Origin: Erwinia phyllosphaerae
Lineage (GTDB): Bacteria; Pseudomonadota; Gammaproteobacteria; Enterobacterales; Enterobacteriaceae
Reading direction: 5' to 3'
DNA: 64,000 nucleotides
Assembly: GCF_019132875.1 (NCBI RefSeq)
Contig: NZ_JAHSPF010000015.1
Location: 1 to 64,000, forward strand
Made by a program: the position numbers and the translations under genes. Position 1 is the first letter of the stretch, and the number at the start of each line of letters is the position of its first letter. The notes beneath the pieces were generated by a model. The model was not told the DNA's origin. It was given only the letters and a program-made list of their open reading frames with translations, and did not search any database. Of the stretch, positions 1 through 8,840 are shown one piece after another.

Positions 1-58
1 CGGTTCAGCTTCCTGAACCTCTCAACCCGGCGGCCGGTAAGCCGTTGTTCCGTGTCGA

Positions 59-120
59 TGGAGGCGCATTATAGGGAGGAAGCGCAGGAAGGCAAGCATA
101 AAAACAATCTTTTTTATCGT
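59..120 (-). promoter_or_regulatory. rrn P1 promoter with UP-like A/T tract, reading out of the left edge
   Basis: Read on the minus strand, there is a -35 TTGCCT (90-95), a 16-bp spacer and a perfect -10 TATAAT (68-73). A GC-rich discriminator (GCGCCTC) follows, and an A/T-rich tract (96-120) sits where an UP element lies. Spacing, discriminator and the downstream GACACGGAACAACGG segment match enterobacterial rRNA P1 promoters. A 7-bp hairpin (about 2-19) lies in the leader. In E. coli, gmhB sits just upstream of rrnH in this orientation, so a 16S gene should start a few hundred bases left of base 1. The P2 promoter and boxA are not in the window. Confidence 0.85.
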
Positions 121-150
121 TCGCTGCTATTTTGCGCGCAACGCTGCTTT

Positions 151-711
151 TTAGCGCTTTTTAATGCGTGAAGGCAGGTCAGCCAGGCTATCCAGCACCC
201 AATCTGCTGCATTTTCGCCCTCTTCCGTAACCGCTTTCCCGCTACGTACTAATACCTTTATACCTACCCCGGCCGCTTTGCCTGCCTGCATGTCATCAAT
301 TTTGTCGCCAACCATATAAGAAGCGGCCATATCGATGTTCAATTCCTTCTGTGCCGAAAGCAACATGCCCGGCTGAGGTTTACGGCAGTCACACTCCTGG
401 CGATACTCTTCTACCGTTCCTTCCGGATGATGCGGGCAATAGTAGATACCATCCAGGTCAACTTCCCGATCGGCCAGCGACCAGTCCATCCATTCCGTTA
501 GCTGCATAAAGGTATCTTCAGTAAAGATGCCGCGAGCAATGCCGGACTGGTTGGTTACCATTACCAGCGCGAAGCCCATTTTTTTAAGTTCGCGCATTGC
601 CTCAATGACGCCGTCGATAAACTGGAAGTTGTCGATCTCATGCACATAGCCGTGATCGACGTTCATGGTGCCGTCACGGTCAAGAAAGATTGCTGGGACT
701 TTATTGGTCAC
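151..711 (-). CDS. gmhB: D-glycero-D-manno-heptose-1,7-bisphosphate 7-phosphatase
   Basis: GmhB removes the C7 phosphate from heptose bisphosphate in the ADP-heptose pathway for the LPS inner core; it is cytosolic. The protein has 186 residues. The HAD nucleophile motif DRDGT is near residues 11-15, a TNQSG motif near 53-57, and a zinc-binding CPHH...CDCRKP block near 92-112, then a GDKIDD motif. This is the full family length. It lies alone between metN (divergent) and the rrn promoter, as in E. coli. Start ATG at 711. Confidence 0.97.
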   Translation of the reverse strand: MTNKVPAIFLDRDGTMNVDHGYVHEIDNFQFIDGVIEAMRELKKMGFALVMVTNQSGIARGIFTEDTFMQLTEWMDWSLADREVDLDGIYYCPHHPEGTVEEYRQECDCRKPQPGMLLSAQKELNIDMAASYMVGDKIDDMQAGKAAGVGIKVLVRSGKAVTEEGENAADWVLDSLADLPSRIKKR

Positions 712-798
712 GTAGAAACTCCTGCTACAAATGTTAAGACCAGTATCGCACGTTTGCGCTCCGCCAGAGAATGCCCTTAAGCGTGCATCGATTGATTC

Positions 799-814
799 AG
801 ACGTCTGGATGCCT
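799..814 (+). promoter_or_regulatory. MetJ operator (met box) upstream of metN
   Basis: A perfect 8-bp met box AGACGTCT (799-806) is followed in register by a 5/8 match (GGATGCCT, 807-814). It lies about 75 bp upstream of metN. MetJ with S-adenosylmethionine binds tandem met boxes, and metNIQ is a known MetJ target, so repression by methionine supply is expected. Confidence 0.75.
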
Positions 815-889
815 TACCATCCACTCGCATCTCGCTGTATGAAAATGCAGACGAATATTTGCCACGGCTAACCTTATTACGATAATAAA

Positions 890-1921
890 ATGATAAAACT
901 TCAGAATATCAGCAAAGTGTTCCAACAGGGCACTCGCACTATCACCGCGTTGTCGGACGTCAGTCTGGAAGTGCCCGCCGGCCAAATCTATGGCGTTATC
1001 GGTTCGTCTGGTGCCGGTAAGAGCACGCTTATTCGCTGTGTAAATCTGCTTGAACGCCCGACTTCCGGTACCGTACTGGTAGACAATCAGGAGTTAACCG
1101 CTTTTTCAGAAAGCCAGCTGACTCAGGCGCGACGTCAAATCGGCATGATATTCCAGCATTTTAATCTGCTTAACTCCCGTACGGTGGCGGGCAATGTTGC
1201 TCTGCCGCTGGAGTTGGGCAAGCTTTCGCGGACGGAAATCAACGCGCGGGTTAGCGAATTACTGGAACTGGTCGGTTTGGCAGATAAGCATGACGCCTGG
1301 CCAGCCAATCTGTCCGGCGGCCAGAAACAGCGCGTGGCAATTGCTCGTGCGCTGGCTACCAATCCCAAAATCCTCTTGTGCGACGAAGCCACCAGCGCGC
1401 TGGATCCGGCTACTACCAGAGCGATTCTGGAGCTGCTTAAAGACATCAACCGTCGTTTGGGCATCACTATCCTGTTAATTACCCATGAAATGGATGTAGT
1501 AAAACGTATCTGCGATCGCGTTGCCGTTATTAGCCAGGGGCAGTTGATTGAGCAGGACACGGTGAGTGAGGTGTTCTCTCATCCTAAAACGCCTCTGGCA
1601 CAGCAGTTCATCCAGTCAACGCTGCATCTGGATATCCCGGAAGATTATGCGCAACGTTTATCAGTCGCGCCAAAACCAGAAAGCATTCCTTTATTACGGC
1701 TGGAATTTACCGGCCAGTCCGTGGATGCGCCGCTGCTGTCTGAAGCCGCCCGCAACTTTAACGTGAATAACAACATTATTAGCGCGCAGATGGATTACGC
1801 CGGCGGCGTGAAATTCGGCATTATGCTGGCCGAAATGCACGGCGCAAAAGTAGATACTCAGGCGGCAATCGCTTTTCTTCAGGAACATCATGTAAAGGTA
1901 GAGGTATTAGGTTATGTCTGA
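890..1921 (+). CDS. metN: D,L-methionine ABC importer, ATP-binding subunit
   Basis: MetN is the cytoplasmic ATPase of the MetNIQ methionine importer. The 343-aa length equals the E. coli protein. Visible motifs are Walker [10 protein letters not shown] (about 38-46), signature LSGGQKQR (about 140-147), Walker [13 protein letters not shown] and the H-loop LITHEM. The C-terminal ~100 residues form the ACT-like (NIL) domain that binds methionine and inhibits transport in the E. coli homologue. First gene of metNIQ; its end overlaps metI by 8 bp. Confidence 0.97.
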   Translation: MIKLQNISKVFQQGTRTITALSDVSLEVPAGQIYGVIGSSGAGKSTLIRCVNLLERPTSGTVLVDNQELTAFSESQLTQARRQIGMIFQHFNLLNSRTVAGNVALPLELGKLSRTEINARVSELLELVGLADKHDAWPANLSGGQKQRVAIARALATNPKILLCDEATSALDPATTRAILELLKDINRRLGITILLITHEMDVVKRICDRVAVISQGQLIEQDTVSEVFSHPKTPLAQQFIQSTLHLDIPEDYAQRLSVAPKPESIPLLRLEFTGQSVDAPLLSEAARNFNVNNNIISAQMDYAGGVKFGIMLAEMHGAKVDTQAAIAFLQEHHVKVEVLGYV

Positions 1922-2567
1922 GGCGATGATTCTTCTTCTTTGCCGTGGCGTTTGGGAGACGCTGGTCATGACCTTCGTTTCGGGTTTCTTTGGCTTTGTG
2001 CTTGGACTGCCGCTCGGCGTGCTGCTCTACGTTACTCGTCCGGGCCAGATTATTGAAAACCGTGCGCTGTACCGCTTTTTATCGGCAGTGGTCAATATCT
2101 TCCGCGCTATTCCGTTTATTATTCTGCTGGTGTGGATGATTCCTTTTACCAGACTGATCGTGGGCACTTCTATCGGCCTGCAGGCGGCCATCGTACCCTT
2201 GACCATCGGCGCGGCACCTTTTATTGCGCGTATGGTGGAAAACACACTGCTGGAACTGCCGCACGGCTTGATTGAGGCTTCACGTGCGATGGGCGCGACG
2301 CCCTTGCAGATTGTGAAAAAAGTCCTGCTGCCGGAAGCCCTGCCCGGCCTGATTAACGCGGCCACTATCACGCTAATCACGCTGGTAGGCTATTCTGCCA
2401 TGGGCGGTGCCGTCGGCGCAGGCGGCCTTGGTCAGATTGGGATCCAGTATGGCTATATTGGCTACAACGCGACGGTAATGAATACCGTGCTGGTGCTGTT
2501 AGTGGTGTTAGTTTATTTAATTCAGTTCTGCGGCGACCGCATTGCTCGTGCTGTCACCCACAAATAA
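1914..2567 (+). CDS. metI: D,L-methionine ABC importer, permease
   Basis: Inner-membrane subunit of MetNIQ. The 217 residues hold about five hydrophobic segments and the EAA coupling loop ([25 protein letters not shown] region, about 121-145) that docks on MetN. Same length as E. coli MetI. Overlaps metN by 8 bp and precedes metQ by 26 bp, indicating one operon. Confidence 0.97.
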   Translation: MSEAMILLLCRGVWETLVMTFVSGFFGFVLGLPLGVLLYVTRPGQIIENRALYRFLSAVVNIFRAIPFIILLVWMIPFTRLIVGTSIGLQAAIVPLTIGAAPFIARMVENTLLELPHGLIEASRAMGATPLQIVKKVLLPEALPGLINAATITLITLVGYSAMGGAVGAGGLGQIGIQYGYIGYNATVMNTVLVLLVVLVYLIQFCGDRIARAVTHK

Positions 2568-2593
2568 CTGTTCTGACAAATAAAGGAAAGGAT

Positions 2594-3409
2594 ATGTCTT
2601 TTAATTTTAAAACGTTTGCCGCTGTGGGCGCGCTGATTGGTACTCTGGCGCTGGTAGGATGCGATCAAAAAGAAAAAGATCCTAACCATATTAAGGTTGG
2701 TGTGATTGTAGGTGCGGAGCAACAGGTGGCTGAAGTCGCTAAGCAAGTCGCTAAAGATAAATATGGCCTGGACGTAGAGCTGGTCACTTTTAACGACTAT
2801 GTATTACCTAACGAAGCGCTGAGCAAGGGCGATATTGACGTTAACGCTTTCCAGCACAAGCCTTATCTGGATCAGCAAATCAAAGACCGCAACTATAAGC
2901 TGGTTTCTGTCGGTAGCACCTTTGTCTATCCAATCGCCGGCTACTCTAAAAAAATCAAGTCGCTGGACGAGCTGCAGAACGGCGCGCAGGTTGCGATTCC
3001 TAACGATCCAACCAACCTGGGCCGCTCGCTGCTGCTGCTGCAAAAAGTAGGGCTGATTAAGTTGAAAGAAGGTGTCGGCCTGCTGCCTACCTCACTGGAC
3101 GTGGTTTCCAATCCTAAAAACATCAAACTGGTTGAGCTGGAAGCGCCGCAGCTGCCGCGCTCGCTGGACGATCAGCAAATTGCGCTGGCGGTGATCAATA
3201 CGACTTATGCCAGCCAGATCAACCTGACACCGGCGAAGGATGGTATCTTTGTTGAGGATAAAGACTCGCCTTACGTGAACCTGATTGTCGCTCGTGAAGA
3301 CAATAAAGATGCTGAAAACGTGAAGAAATTTGTTGAGGCCTACCACTCGGATGAAGTTGAACAGGCCGCTAACAAAATTTTCAACGGCGGTGCAGTAAAA
3401 GGCTGGTAA
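2594..3409 (+). CDS. metQ: methionine-binding lipoprotein
   Basis: Periplasmic methionine receptor of MetNIQ, anchored as a lipoprotein. The N-terminus is a lipoprotein signal with lipobox LVGC (Cys at residue 23). The remainder is the NlpA/MetQ family binding fold (KVGVIVGAEQQ..., GDIDVNAFQHKPYL). 271 residues, as in E. coli. AGGAAAGG ribosome-binding site just before the ATG. Last gene of the operon, with a hairpin terminator about 50 bp downstream. Confidence 0.97.
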   Translation: MSFNFKTFAAVGALIGTLALVGCDQKEKDPNHIKVGVIVGAEQQVAEVAKQVAKDKYGLDVELVTFNDYVLPNEALSKGDIDVNAFQHKPYLDQQIKDRNYKLVSVGSTFVYPIAGYSKKIKSLDELQNGAQVAIPNDPTNLGRSLLLLQKVGLIKLKEGVGLLPTSLDVVSNPKNIKLVELEAPQLPRSLDDQQIALAVINTTYASQINLTPAKDGIFVEDKDSPYVNLIVAREDNKDAENVKKFVEAYHSDEVEQAANKIFNGGAVKGW

Positions 3410-3460
3410 AGACAATTCCGTACCGATTAATTCTTTCGGTTACGTAGCTGTTACTTCAAC

Positions 3461-3490
3461 AAAGCGGGCAATAGCCCGCTTTGTTCATTT
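3461..3490 (+). terminator. intrinsic terminator of metNIQ
   Basis: Perfect stem AAAGCGGGC / GCCCGCTTT with a 4-base AATA loop (3461-3482), followed by a moderately T-rich tail. Located 52 bp after the metQ stop. Confidence 0.75.
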
Positions 3491-3560
3491 ATCCCCGCTT
3501 GTTATTTGCCGTCGGGCTTGCTTCAATAACGCCTCTTTTACCGACAATGAGGATGTTCCC

Positions 3561-3965
3561 ATGCGTGTTGTACCGCTCTGTTTGTTAGCCCTTTCGCTAA
3601 CAGGGTGCTCATTGCTGCATAAACCTTATAAGCCTGTGGAGCCTTTCAGGCAGCCTGCACAGACTGAATCAGCCCATGTTAAGCCTGCGCCACGTCCTGT
3701 GCCGGTAAAACTTTATAGCGATGCCAGCGATCTGGTCAGCAAACCTTTCCGCGATTTGGGCGAAGTTTATGGCGAAGATTGCCAGAGCAGCCGCCAGGGT
3801 TCGCCGCCCAATATTGCTACCGCTCGTAAAAGAATGCAGATACGTGCATCGGGTATGAAAGCCAATGCGGTGCTGCTGCACAAATGTGAAATCGTCACCA
3901 ATTCTCAGGGCTGCTATCGTCAGGCGGTCTGCCAGGGTTCCGCGCTGAAAGTTAGCGGCCAATGA
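3561..3965 (+). CDS. rcsF: Rcs phosphorelay outer-membrane lipoprotein sensor
   Basis: RcsF senses envelope damage and signals through IgaA to RcsC/RcsD/RcsB. 134 residues. Lipobox LTGC with Cys16, a proline-rich linker (about 20-50), then the folded domain with four cysteines that form the two disulfides known for RcsF (CQSSR..., CEIV..., GCYRQAVC). The stop overlaps the trmO start by 4 bp (ATGA), so the two genes are probably translationally coupled, as in E. coli. Confidence 0.95.
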   Translation: MRVVPLCLLALSLTGCSLLHKPYKPVEPFRQPAQTESAHVKPAPRPVPVKLYSDASDLVSKPFRDLGEVYGEDCQSSRQGSPPNIATARKRMQIRASGMKANAVLLHKCEIVTNSQGCYRQAVCQGSALKVSGQ

Positions 3966-4666
3966 GTTTCACCTTCCAGCCAGTCGGCACTATCCACTCT
4001 CCGTGGAAGGAAAAGTTCGCTGTTCCTCGCCAGCCCGGTTTGGTTCAGGATGGCGGCGGCGAGCTGCGACTGTTGCCGCCCTACAATCAGCCTGAAGCCG
4101 TAAGAGGACTGGAAGCGTTTAGCCACCTCTGGCTGCTGTTTGTTTTTCATCAGACGATGGCCGGCGGCTGGCGACCAACCGTACGACCGCCACGGTTGGG
4201 GGGCAACACACGAATGGGCGTTTTTGCCACCCGCTCTACCTTTCGCCCCAACCCAATCGGCATGTCGCTGGTTGAGTTAAAAGGGATCCGCACCGCAAAA
4301 GGCGAGGTGATTCTGGAACTGGGCAGCCTGGATCTGGTCGACGGCACGCCGGTTGTGGATATCAAGCCCTATCTGCCTTTTGCCGAAGCAATCCCTTCAG
4401 CGCAGGCGGGCTTTGCTCAGGATGCGCCCCCGGCGGCTATGCCCGTCGCTTTTTCAGCGCAGGCAAAACAGCAGATTGCTCAACATGGTAAACGCTATCC
4501 CCATCTGGAACGTTTTATTGCCGAGGTTCTGGCGCAAGATCCCAGACCGGCCTACCGCAAAGGCGAAGAGCCGGAGCGCGAGTATGCCGCGTGGCTGCTG
4601 GATTTCAACGTACGCTGGCGCGTTGATGCCGCAGGTACCCTGGTAACCGCCGTGGATAGCCGTTAA
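3962..4666 (+). CDS. trmO: tRNA (N6-threonylcarbamoyl-A37) N6-methyltransferase
   Basis: TrmO (formerly TsaA/YaeB) uses SAM to methylate t6A37 in tRNA-Thr(GGU). 234 residues. The family core is visible: PVGTIHSPWKEKFAVPRQPG near the N-terminus, HLWLLFVFH, and the RSTFRPNPIGMSLVEL block (about 90-107). Overlaps rcsF by 4 bp. Confidence 0.95.
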   Translation: MSFTFQPVGTIHSPWKEKFAVPRQPGLVQDGGGELRLLPPYNQPEAVRGLEAFSHLWLLFVFHQTMAGGWRPTVRPPRLGGNTRMGVFATRSTFRPNPIGMSLVELKGIRTAKGEVILELGSLDLVDGTPVVDIKPYLPFAEAIPSAQAGFAQDAPPAAMPVAFSAQAKQQIAQHGKRYPHLERFIAEVLAQDPRPAYRKGEEPEREYAAWLLDFNVRWRVDAAGTLVTAVDSR

Positions 4667-4772
4667 TTTATCTTCCGTGTCTTTTGAGTCTTTGGTCACG
4701 CTGGTACACTAGCCGCCAGCATTTTTTTAGCCTGGCTTAATGTCGCTTTCTGCTTAACTGGAATCGTAACTC

Positions 4773-6491
4773 ATGCGTACTACTCAATACCTGCTCTCCA
4801 CCCAGAAGGAGACTCCTGCCGACGCTGAAGTCATCAGCCACCAGCTGATGCTGCGCGCCGGGATGATCCGTAAACTGGCTTCTGGTCTTTATACCTGGCT
4901 GCCTACCGGCCTGCGCGTACTGAAAAAAGTCGAAAACATCGTGCGTGAAGAGATGAACAACGCCGGTGCTATCGAGATCTCTATGCCGGTTGTGCAGCCT
5001 GCCGATTTGTGGCAGGAAAGCGGACGCTGGGAGCAGTACGGGCCCGAGCTGCTGCGTTTCGTCGATCGTGGCGAACGTCCTTTCGTGCTTGGCCCAACGC
5101 ACGAGGAAGTGATCACCGATCTGATCCGTAACGAGCTGAGCTCTTATAAGCAGCTGCCGCTGAATCTTTTCCAGATCCAGACCAAATTCCGTGATGAAGT
5201 ACGTCCGCGCTTTGGCGTCATGCGTTCGCGCGAGTTCATCATGAAAGATGCCTACTCGTTCCATACGTCGCAGGAGTCCCTGCAGGCGACCTATGACGAT
5301 ATGTATCGTGCCTATAGCCAGAGCTTTGCGCGTATGGGACTGGACTTCCGCGCGGTACAGGCTGATACCGGTTCAATCGGCGGCAGCGCCTCGCATGAGT
5401 TCCAGGTACTGGCGGAAAGCGGCGAAGACGATATCGTTTTCTCTACCGGTTCAGACTACGCGGCAAACATTGAGCTGGCGGAAGCCGTCGCGCCAGCCGG
5501 TAGCCGTGCCGATGCTACCCAGCCAATGACGGAAATCGACACGCCGAATGCTAAAACCATCGCGGCGCTGGTTGAGCAGCACAAGGTAGCGATTGAAAAG
5601 ACGGTGAAAACGCTACTGGTCAAAGCGACCAAAGAGAGCGGTCACTCGCTGGTTGCGCTGATGGTACGCGGCGATCACGAGCTGAATGAGATCAAAGCGG
5701 AAAAAATCGATATCGTCGCCGCGCCACTGACCTTCGCTACCGAAGAAGAGATCCGCGCTGCGCTTGGCGCCGGTCCTGGTTCACTCGGCCCGGTTGGCCT
5801 GACGCTGCCTGTGGTAGTCGATCGTACCGTGGCGATGATGAGCGACTTCTGTGCCGGTGCCAACAAAGACGGCAAGCATCTGACCGGTATCAACTGGCAG
5901 CGCGACCTGCCGCTGCCGCGCGTGGCCGACCTGCGTAAAGTAGTGGAAGGCGATGCCAGCCCGGATGGTAAAGGCACGCTGCTGATTAAGCGCGGTATCG
6001 AAGTAGGCCATATCTTCCAGCTTGGCACCAAATATTCCGAAGCGATGAAAGCGTCCGTCCAGGGCGAAGATGGCCGCAACCAGACGCTGACCATGGGCTG
6101 TTACGGCATTGGTATTACCCGTATCGTGGCCGCCGCTATTGAGCAGAACCACGACGAGCGAGGCATTATCTGGCCTGCGGCGCTGGCGCCATTCCAGGTT
6201 GCTATTCTGCCCATGAATATGCACAAATCTTTCCGCGTGAAGGAACTGGCAGAGGAGCTCTACAGCCAGCTGCGCGCCAGGGGCGTTGACGTTATTCTGG
6301 ATGACCGTAAAGAGCGTCCTGGCGTAATGTTTGCCGATATGGAGCTGATTGGCGTGCCGCATACCGTGGTGATCGGCGATCGCAATCTCGACAGCGAAGA
6401 GGTGGAGTACAAGTCCCGTCGCGCGGGCGAGAAGCAGATGATTAAAACCGGCGAAATTCTGGATTTCCTGCTGGCTGAGATTAACGGCTAA
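4773..6491 (+). CDS. proS: prolyl-tRNA synthetase
   Basis: Class II synthetase charging tRNA-Pro. 572 residues, the E. coli length. Motif 2 ([21 protein letters not shown], within about 138-158), the inserted editing (YbaK-like) domain about 225-400, motif 3 (GCYGIGITR, about 443-451), and the anticodon-binding domain at the C-terminus. Single gene with its own upstream region (4667-4772). Confidence 0.98.
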   Translation: MRTTQYLLSTQKETPADAEVISHQLMLRAGMIRKLASGLYTWLPTGLRVLKKVENIVREEMNNAGAIEISMPVVQPADLWQESGRWEQYGPELLRFVDRGERPFVLGPTHEEVITDLIRNELSSYKQLPLNLFQIQTKFRDEVRPRFGVMRSREFIMKDAYSFHTSQESLQATYDDMYRAYSQSFARMGLDFRAVQADTGSIGGSASHEFQVLAESGEDDIVFSTGSDYAANIELAEAVAPAGSRADATQPMTEIDTPNAKTIAALVEQHKVAIEKTVKTLLVKATKESGHSLVALMVRGDHELNEIKAEKIDIVAAPLTFATEEEIRAALGAGPGSLGPVGLTLPVVVDRTVAMMSDFCAGANKDGKHLTGINWQRDLPLPRVADLRKVVEGDASPDGKGTLLIKRGIEVGHIFQLGTKYSEAMKASVQGEDGRNQTLTMGCYGIGITRIVAAAIEQNHDERGIIWPAALAPFQVAILPMNMHKSFRVKELAEELYSQLRARGVDVILDDRKERPGVMFADMELIGVPHTVVIGDRNLDSEEVEYKSRRAGEKQMIKTGEILDFLLAEING

Positions 6492-6496
6492 AAGTC

Positions 6497-6521
6497 AGCG
6501 GCGGGCGCTCTGTCCGCCGCT
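6497..6521. terminator. hairpin between convergent proS and nlpE
   Basis: AGCGGCGG (6497-6504) pairs with CCGCCGCT (6514-6521) in the 30-bp gap between convergent genes. Position suits a shared terminator, but neither flank has a strong T run. Confidence 0.45.
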
Positions 6522-6926
6522 TCAGCTTCCCGCTTCAACCGGCCTCAGCCGATAACTCATCGTTGTCGAGATAGCTTTCCCGCTCGCATCCGTCATTTCC
6601 AGTCCGTTAGCCTGCGGATGAAAATAGTGCTTTTCCCCTTCGTCTGAAATCAATACCAGCTTCTCTGCCGTGCGCGACCAGTGCCCCTGTTCGTCATTGT
6701 GGACATTATCAGATGCCAGATAATACTCGTTCAGGCTATAGCGTCCGCCCTGCTGTAAAGAGAGCGTGACCCGAATGCCGGGACAGTCGGCACAGGGGAT
6801 CACACCCTGATATTTTTGCACGGTCGCTGCACGCGGCTGCACCGTGGCAGCCACATCGTAGTTCTGGCAGCCCATCAGCGGGCCAAAAAACAGAGATACC
6901 ACCAGAACAATCAGGATTTTTTTCAT
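6522..6926 (-). CDS. nlpE: short NlpE-like envelope-stress lipoprotein
   Basis: NlpE is an outer-membrane lipoprotein that activates the Cpx pathway on surface contact or lipoprotein trafficking defects. This copy has a lipoprotein signal (LMGC, Cys20) and the complete N-terminal NlpE domain with the CADC pair (PCADCPG, about 44-50) and a WSRTAEKLVL strand. It ends at 134 residues, while E. coli NlpE has about 236. The C-terminal OB-like domain with its second disulfide is absent. No frameshifted remainder is seen downstream: only 30 bp separate it from proS. Confidence 0.88.
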   Translation of the reverse strand: MKKILIVLVVSLFFGPLMGCQNYDVAATVQPRAATVQKYQGVIPCADCPGIRVTLSLQQGGRYSLNEYYLASDNVHNDEQGHWSRTAEKLVLISDEGEKHYFHPQANGLEMTDASGKAISTTMSYRLRPVEAGS

Positions 6927-6947
6927 TTATTCTCCTGTGCTTCAGAC

Positions 6948-7370
6948 TCAATCCGATACGCGTCGCATTTTTCCACGTAGTGATTTGGTCGTGGCTTTAC
7001 GTGCTTTGCCCTCCAGCCGGCGCTTTTTTGACGCCAGCGTGGGTCGCGTTGCCCGCCGCGTTTTTTCCACTACCGTCAGCTCCTGAATCAGGTTCTCCAG
7101 CCTTTTTAGCGCCGCTTCGCGGTTCATCTCCTGGCTGCGATACTCCTGGGCTTTAATAATGACGATGCCTTCCGGCGTAATCAGATGATGGCTGGCAGAA
7201 AGCAGACGCTCTTTGTAAAACTCCGGCAGGCCCGAAGCGCGGATATCAAACCGCAAATGGATAGCCGTAGAGCTTTTATTCACATTCTGACCACCGTTAC
7301 CCTGCGCTCTGATTGCCGTTAACTCCAGCTCGCTGTCCGGAATAGTGACGTTACGTGACAGAACAATCAT
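6948..7370 (-). CDS. arfB: alternative ribosome-rescue factor B (peptidyl-tRNA hydrolase)
   Basis: ArfB (YaeJ) releases peptides from ribosomes stalled without a stop codon. 140 residues with the catalytic GGQ in [12 protein letters not shown] (about 21-32) and the basic C-terminal tail ([20 protein letters not shown]) that enters the empty mRNA channel. Start overlaps the yaeQ stop by 4 bp; both form an operon with nlpE downstream. Confidence 0.96.
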   Translation of the reverse strand: MIVLSRNVTIPDSELELTAIRAQGNGGQNVNKSSTAIHLRFDIRASGLPEFYKERLLSASHHLITPEGIVIIKAQEYRSQEMNREAALKRLENLIQELTVVEKTRRATRPTLASKKRRLEGKARKATTKSLRGKMRRVSD

Positions 7371-7918
7371 GCCGCTTTGCCGTCAATCAGCCAGTCGGTA
7401 AAGCGCAGCTCCAGATGATGCTGGTCGTCCGACAGCCAGATAGTGCCGTCCTGAATAGTCGCCTGGAGCGTCATCGAGCGCGAAGCCAGCTGGGTCAGCG
7501 CTTTTAGCTGTTCATCATCCAGAAAACGCACGGTCAGGTTTTCCTGCTGTAGCTTGCTCTGGTTCTGCTGCCACCAGATCTGCGCGGCGCGAGCGTTATA
7601 AGTATACAAGTATACGCGGGCTGCGCGATTGCAGGCTTTTTTTAGCCGGCGCTCATCCGGCAGGCCCAGCTCGACCCAAACTTCAATGCCGTTATGGTCG
7701 TTCATCAGCCAGATTTCCGGTTCGTCTTCCGCGCTTAAACCCCGGGTAAAAGTCAGGCGTTCATGCGCGTTAACCAGCCATGCCAGCAGCCGCAGCATTA
7801 GCCTTTCCTCCGTTTCGGAAGGATGACGAGCCAGCGTCAGGGTGCTGTCGAGAAAAACATTTTTGTCCATATCCGCCACGTTGACCGTGGCTTTATAAAT
7901 GGTCGCTTTAAGTGCCAT
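7367..7918 (-). CDS. yaeQ: YaeQ family protein
   Basis: 183-residue cytosolic protein of the YaeQ family, with a PD-(D/E)XK nuclease-like fold by family knowledge but no firm biochemical role. Family signature regions at both ends ([31 protein letters not shown]). In E. coli yaeQ also precedes arfB and nlpE. ATGA overlap with arfB. Confidence 0.93.
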   Translation of the reverse strand: MALKATIYKATVNVADMDKNVFLDSTLTLARHPSETEERLMLRLLAWLVNAHERLTFTRGLSAEDEPEIWLMNDHNGIEVWVELGLPDERRLKKACNRAARVYLYTYNARAAQIWWQQNQSKLQQENLTVRFLDDEQLKALTQLASRSMTLQATIQDGTIWLSDDQHHLELRFTDWLIDGKAA

Positions 7919-8041
7919 GAGAATCCTTGTTGTTGTTATCCGCTATTGTAACCCGTCAGCGTAGCAAATCACGCTTCGCCGGACTGATTTCCCCCAAAAT
8001 CCTGTGGTATAGTCGGCAAGTCGCCACTGAAAATTCTTGAG

Positions 8042-8245
8042 GTGCCTGTGCATTATTGTGAATTAATTCGCCGTAAATATGCTGAAATCGGCAGCGGCGA
8101 TCTGGGATACGTGCCGGACGCGTTGGGTTGTGTGCTAAAAGCGCTTGATGAGGTAGCGGCTAATCCTGAGCTACACTCTTCAATCAGGGAACAGGCAGCT
8201 TTTGCTGCTGCTAACTTATTGGTGAGCGATTATGTTGACGAATGA
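8042..8245 (+). CDS. yaeP: YaeP family small protein
   Basis: 67 residues from a GTG start; matches E. coli YaeP almost throughout ([40 protein letters not shown]). Function is not established. Overlaps the rof start by 14 bp, so it is likely co-transcribed and coupled with rof. Confidence 0.92.
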   Translation: MPVHYCELIRRKYAEIGSGDLGYVPDALGCVLKALDEVAANPELHSSIREQAAFAAANLLVSDYVDE

Positions 8246-8492
8246 ATACCAACCGATCAATTGCGATGATTACGACAACCTGGAACTGGCCTGCCAGAAA
8301 GAGTGGACGCTGGCGCTGTCGATGAAAGACGGCGAGCAGCTGCAGGCCAAAGCGACCGATCTGCTGTTACGCAAAAAGGTCGAATATCTGGTTGTCGATC
8401 TCTCAGGCGAGATCCGCGAACTGCGTCTCGATCATATTGCCAGCTTCAGCCATCCTGAACTGGGCACCGTCGTCGTCAGCGAGTCTGACTAA
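8232..8492 (+). CDS. rof: Rho-binding antiterminator
   Basis: Rof (YaeO) binds the Rho primary RNA site and inhibits Rho-dependent termination. 86 residues with the conserved start [16 protein letters not shown] and end [15 protein letters not shown]. The ATG lies inside yaeP in another frame. A good terminator follows within 8 bp. Confidence 0.95.
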   Translation: MLTNEYQPINCDDYDNLELACQKEWTLALSMKDGEQLQAKATDLLLRKKVEYLVVDLSGEIRELRLDHIASFSHPELGTVVVSESD

Positions 8493-8499
8493 ATCCCTC

Positions 8500-8523
8500 G
8501 GGCGGAAACTCTTCCGCCCCTTT
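8500..8523 (+). terminator. intrinsic terminator of yaeP-rof
   Basis: GGGCGGAA (8500-8507) pairs with TTCCGCCC (8512-8519) around a 4-base loop, followed by CTTT. Only 7 bp after the rof stop; also between convergent genes. Confidence 0.7.
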
Positions 8524-8528
8524 CGCCA

Positions 8529-8840
8529 TTATGGCTTTAAACTGGCGTAATACGCCGCTAAATCTGCCATATCGTCATCGCTTAATCCCGCCACGAAAGC
8601 CTTCATCACTTCCGCCTGACCATTACTCCGATCGCCTTTTTTATAAGCCTGTAGCGCATGAACCAGATAGTCGCTGTTTTGTCCGGCAAGGTTGGGATAA
8701 AGCGACACGGATGCTTTTCCACTCGCGCCGTGACAGCCCTGACAGCTGGCGGCTTTTTGCTGCCCTGCCTGCACGTTGCCAGCCGCCATAGCTGGCAAAC
8801 TGGCTGCCAGCAGCAGCGCCGATACCACTATTTTTTTCAT
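8529..8840 (-). CDS. periplasmic monohaem c-type cytochrome
   Basis: 103 residues from the ATG at 8840. The start is set by an AGGAAG site 6 bases upstream and by the signal peptide that follows (MKKIVVSALLLAASLPAMA, cleavage after AMA). One haem-binding motif CQGCH and a downstream Met region (QAEVMKAFVAGLSD) give a class I cytochrome c553-like domain. The ATG overlaps the tilS stop as ATGA, so it is probably translated by coupling to tilS. I do not recall this gene at the E. coli tilS locus. Electron donor and acceptor cannot be told from the sequence. Confidence 0.9.
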   Translation of the reverse strand: MKKIVVSALLLAASLPAMAAGNVQAGQQKAASCQGCHGASGKASVSLYPNLAGQNSDYLVHALQAYKKGDRSNGQAEVMKAFVAGLSDDDMADLAAYYASLKP

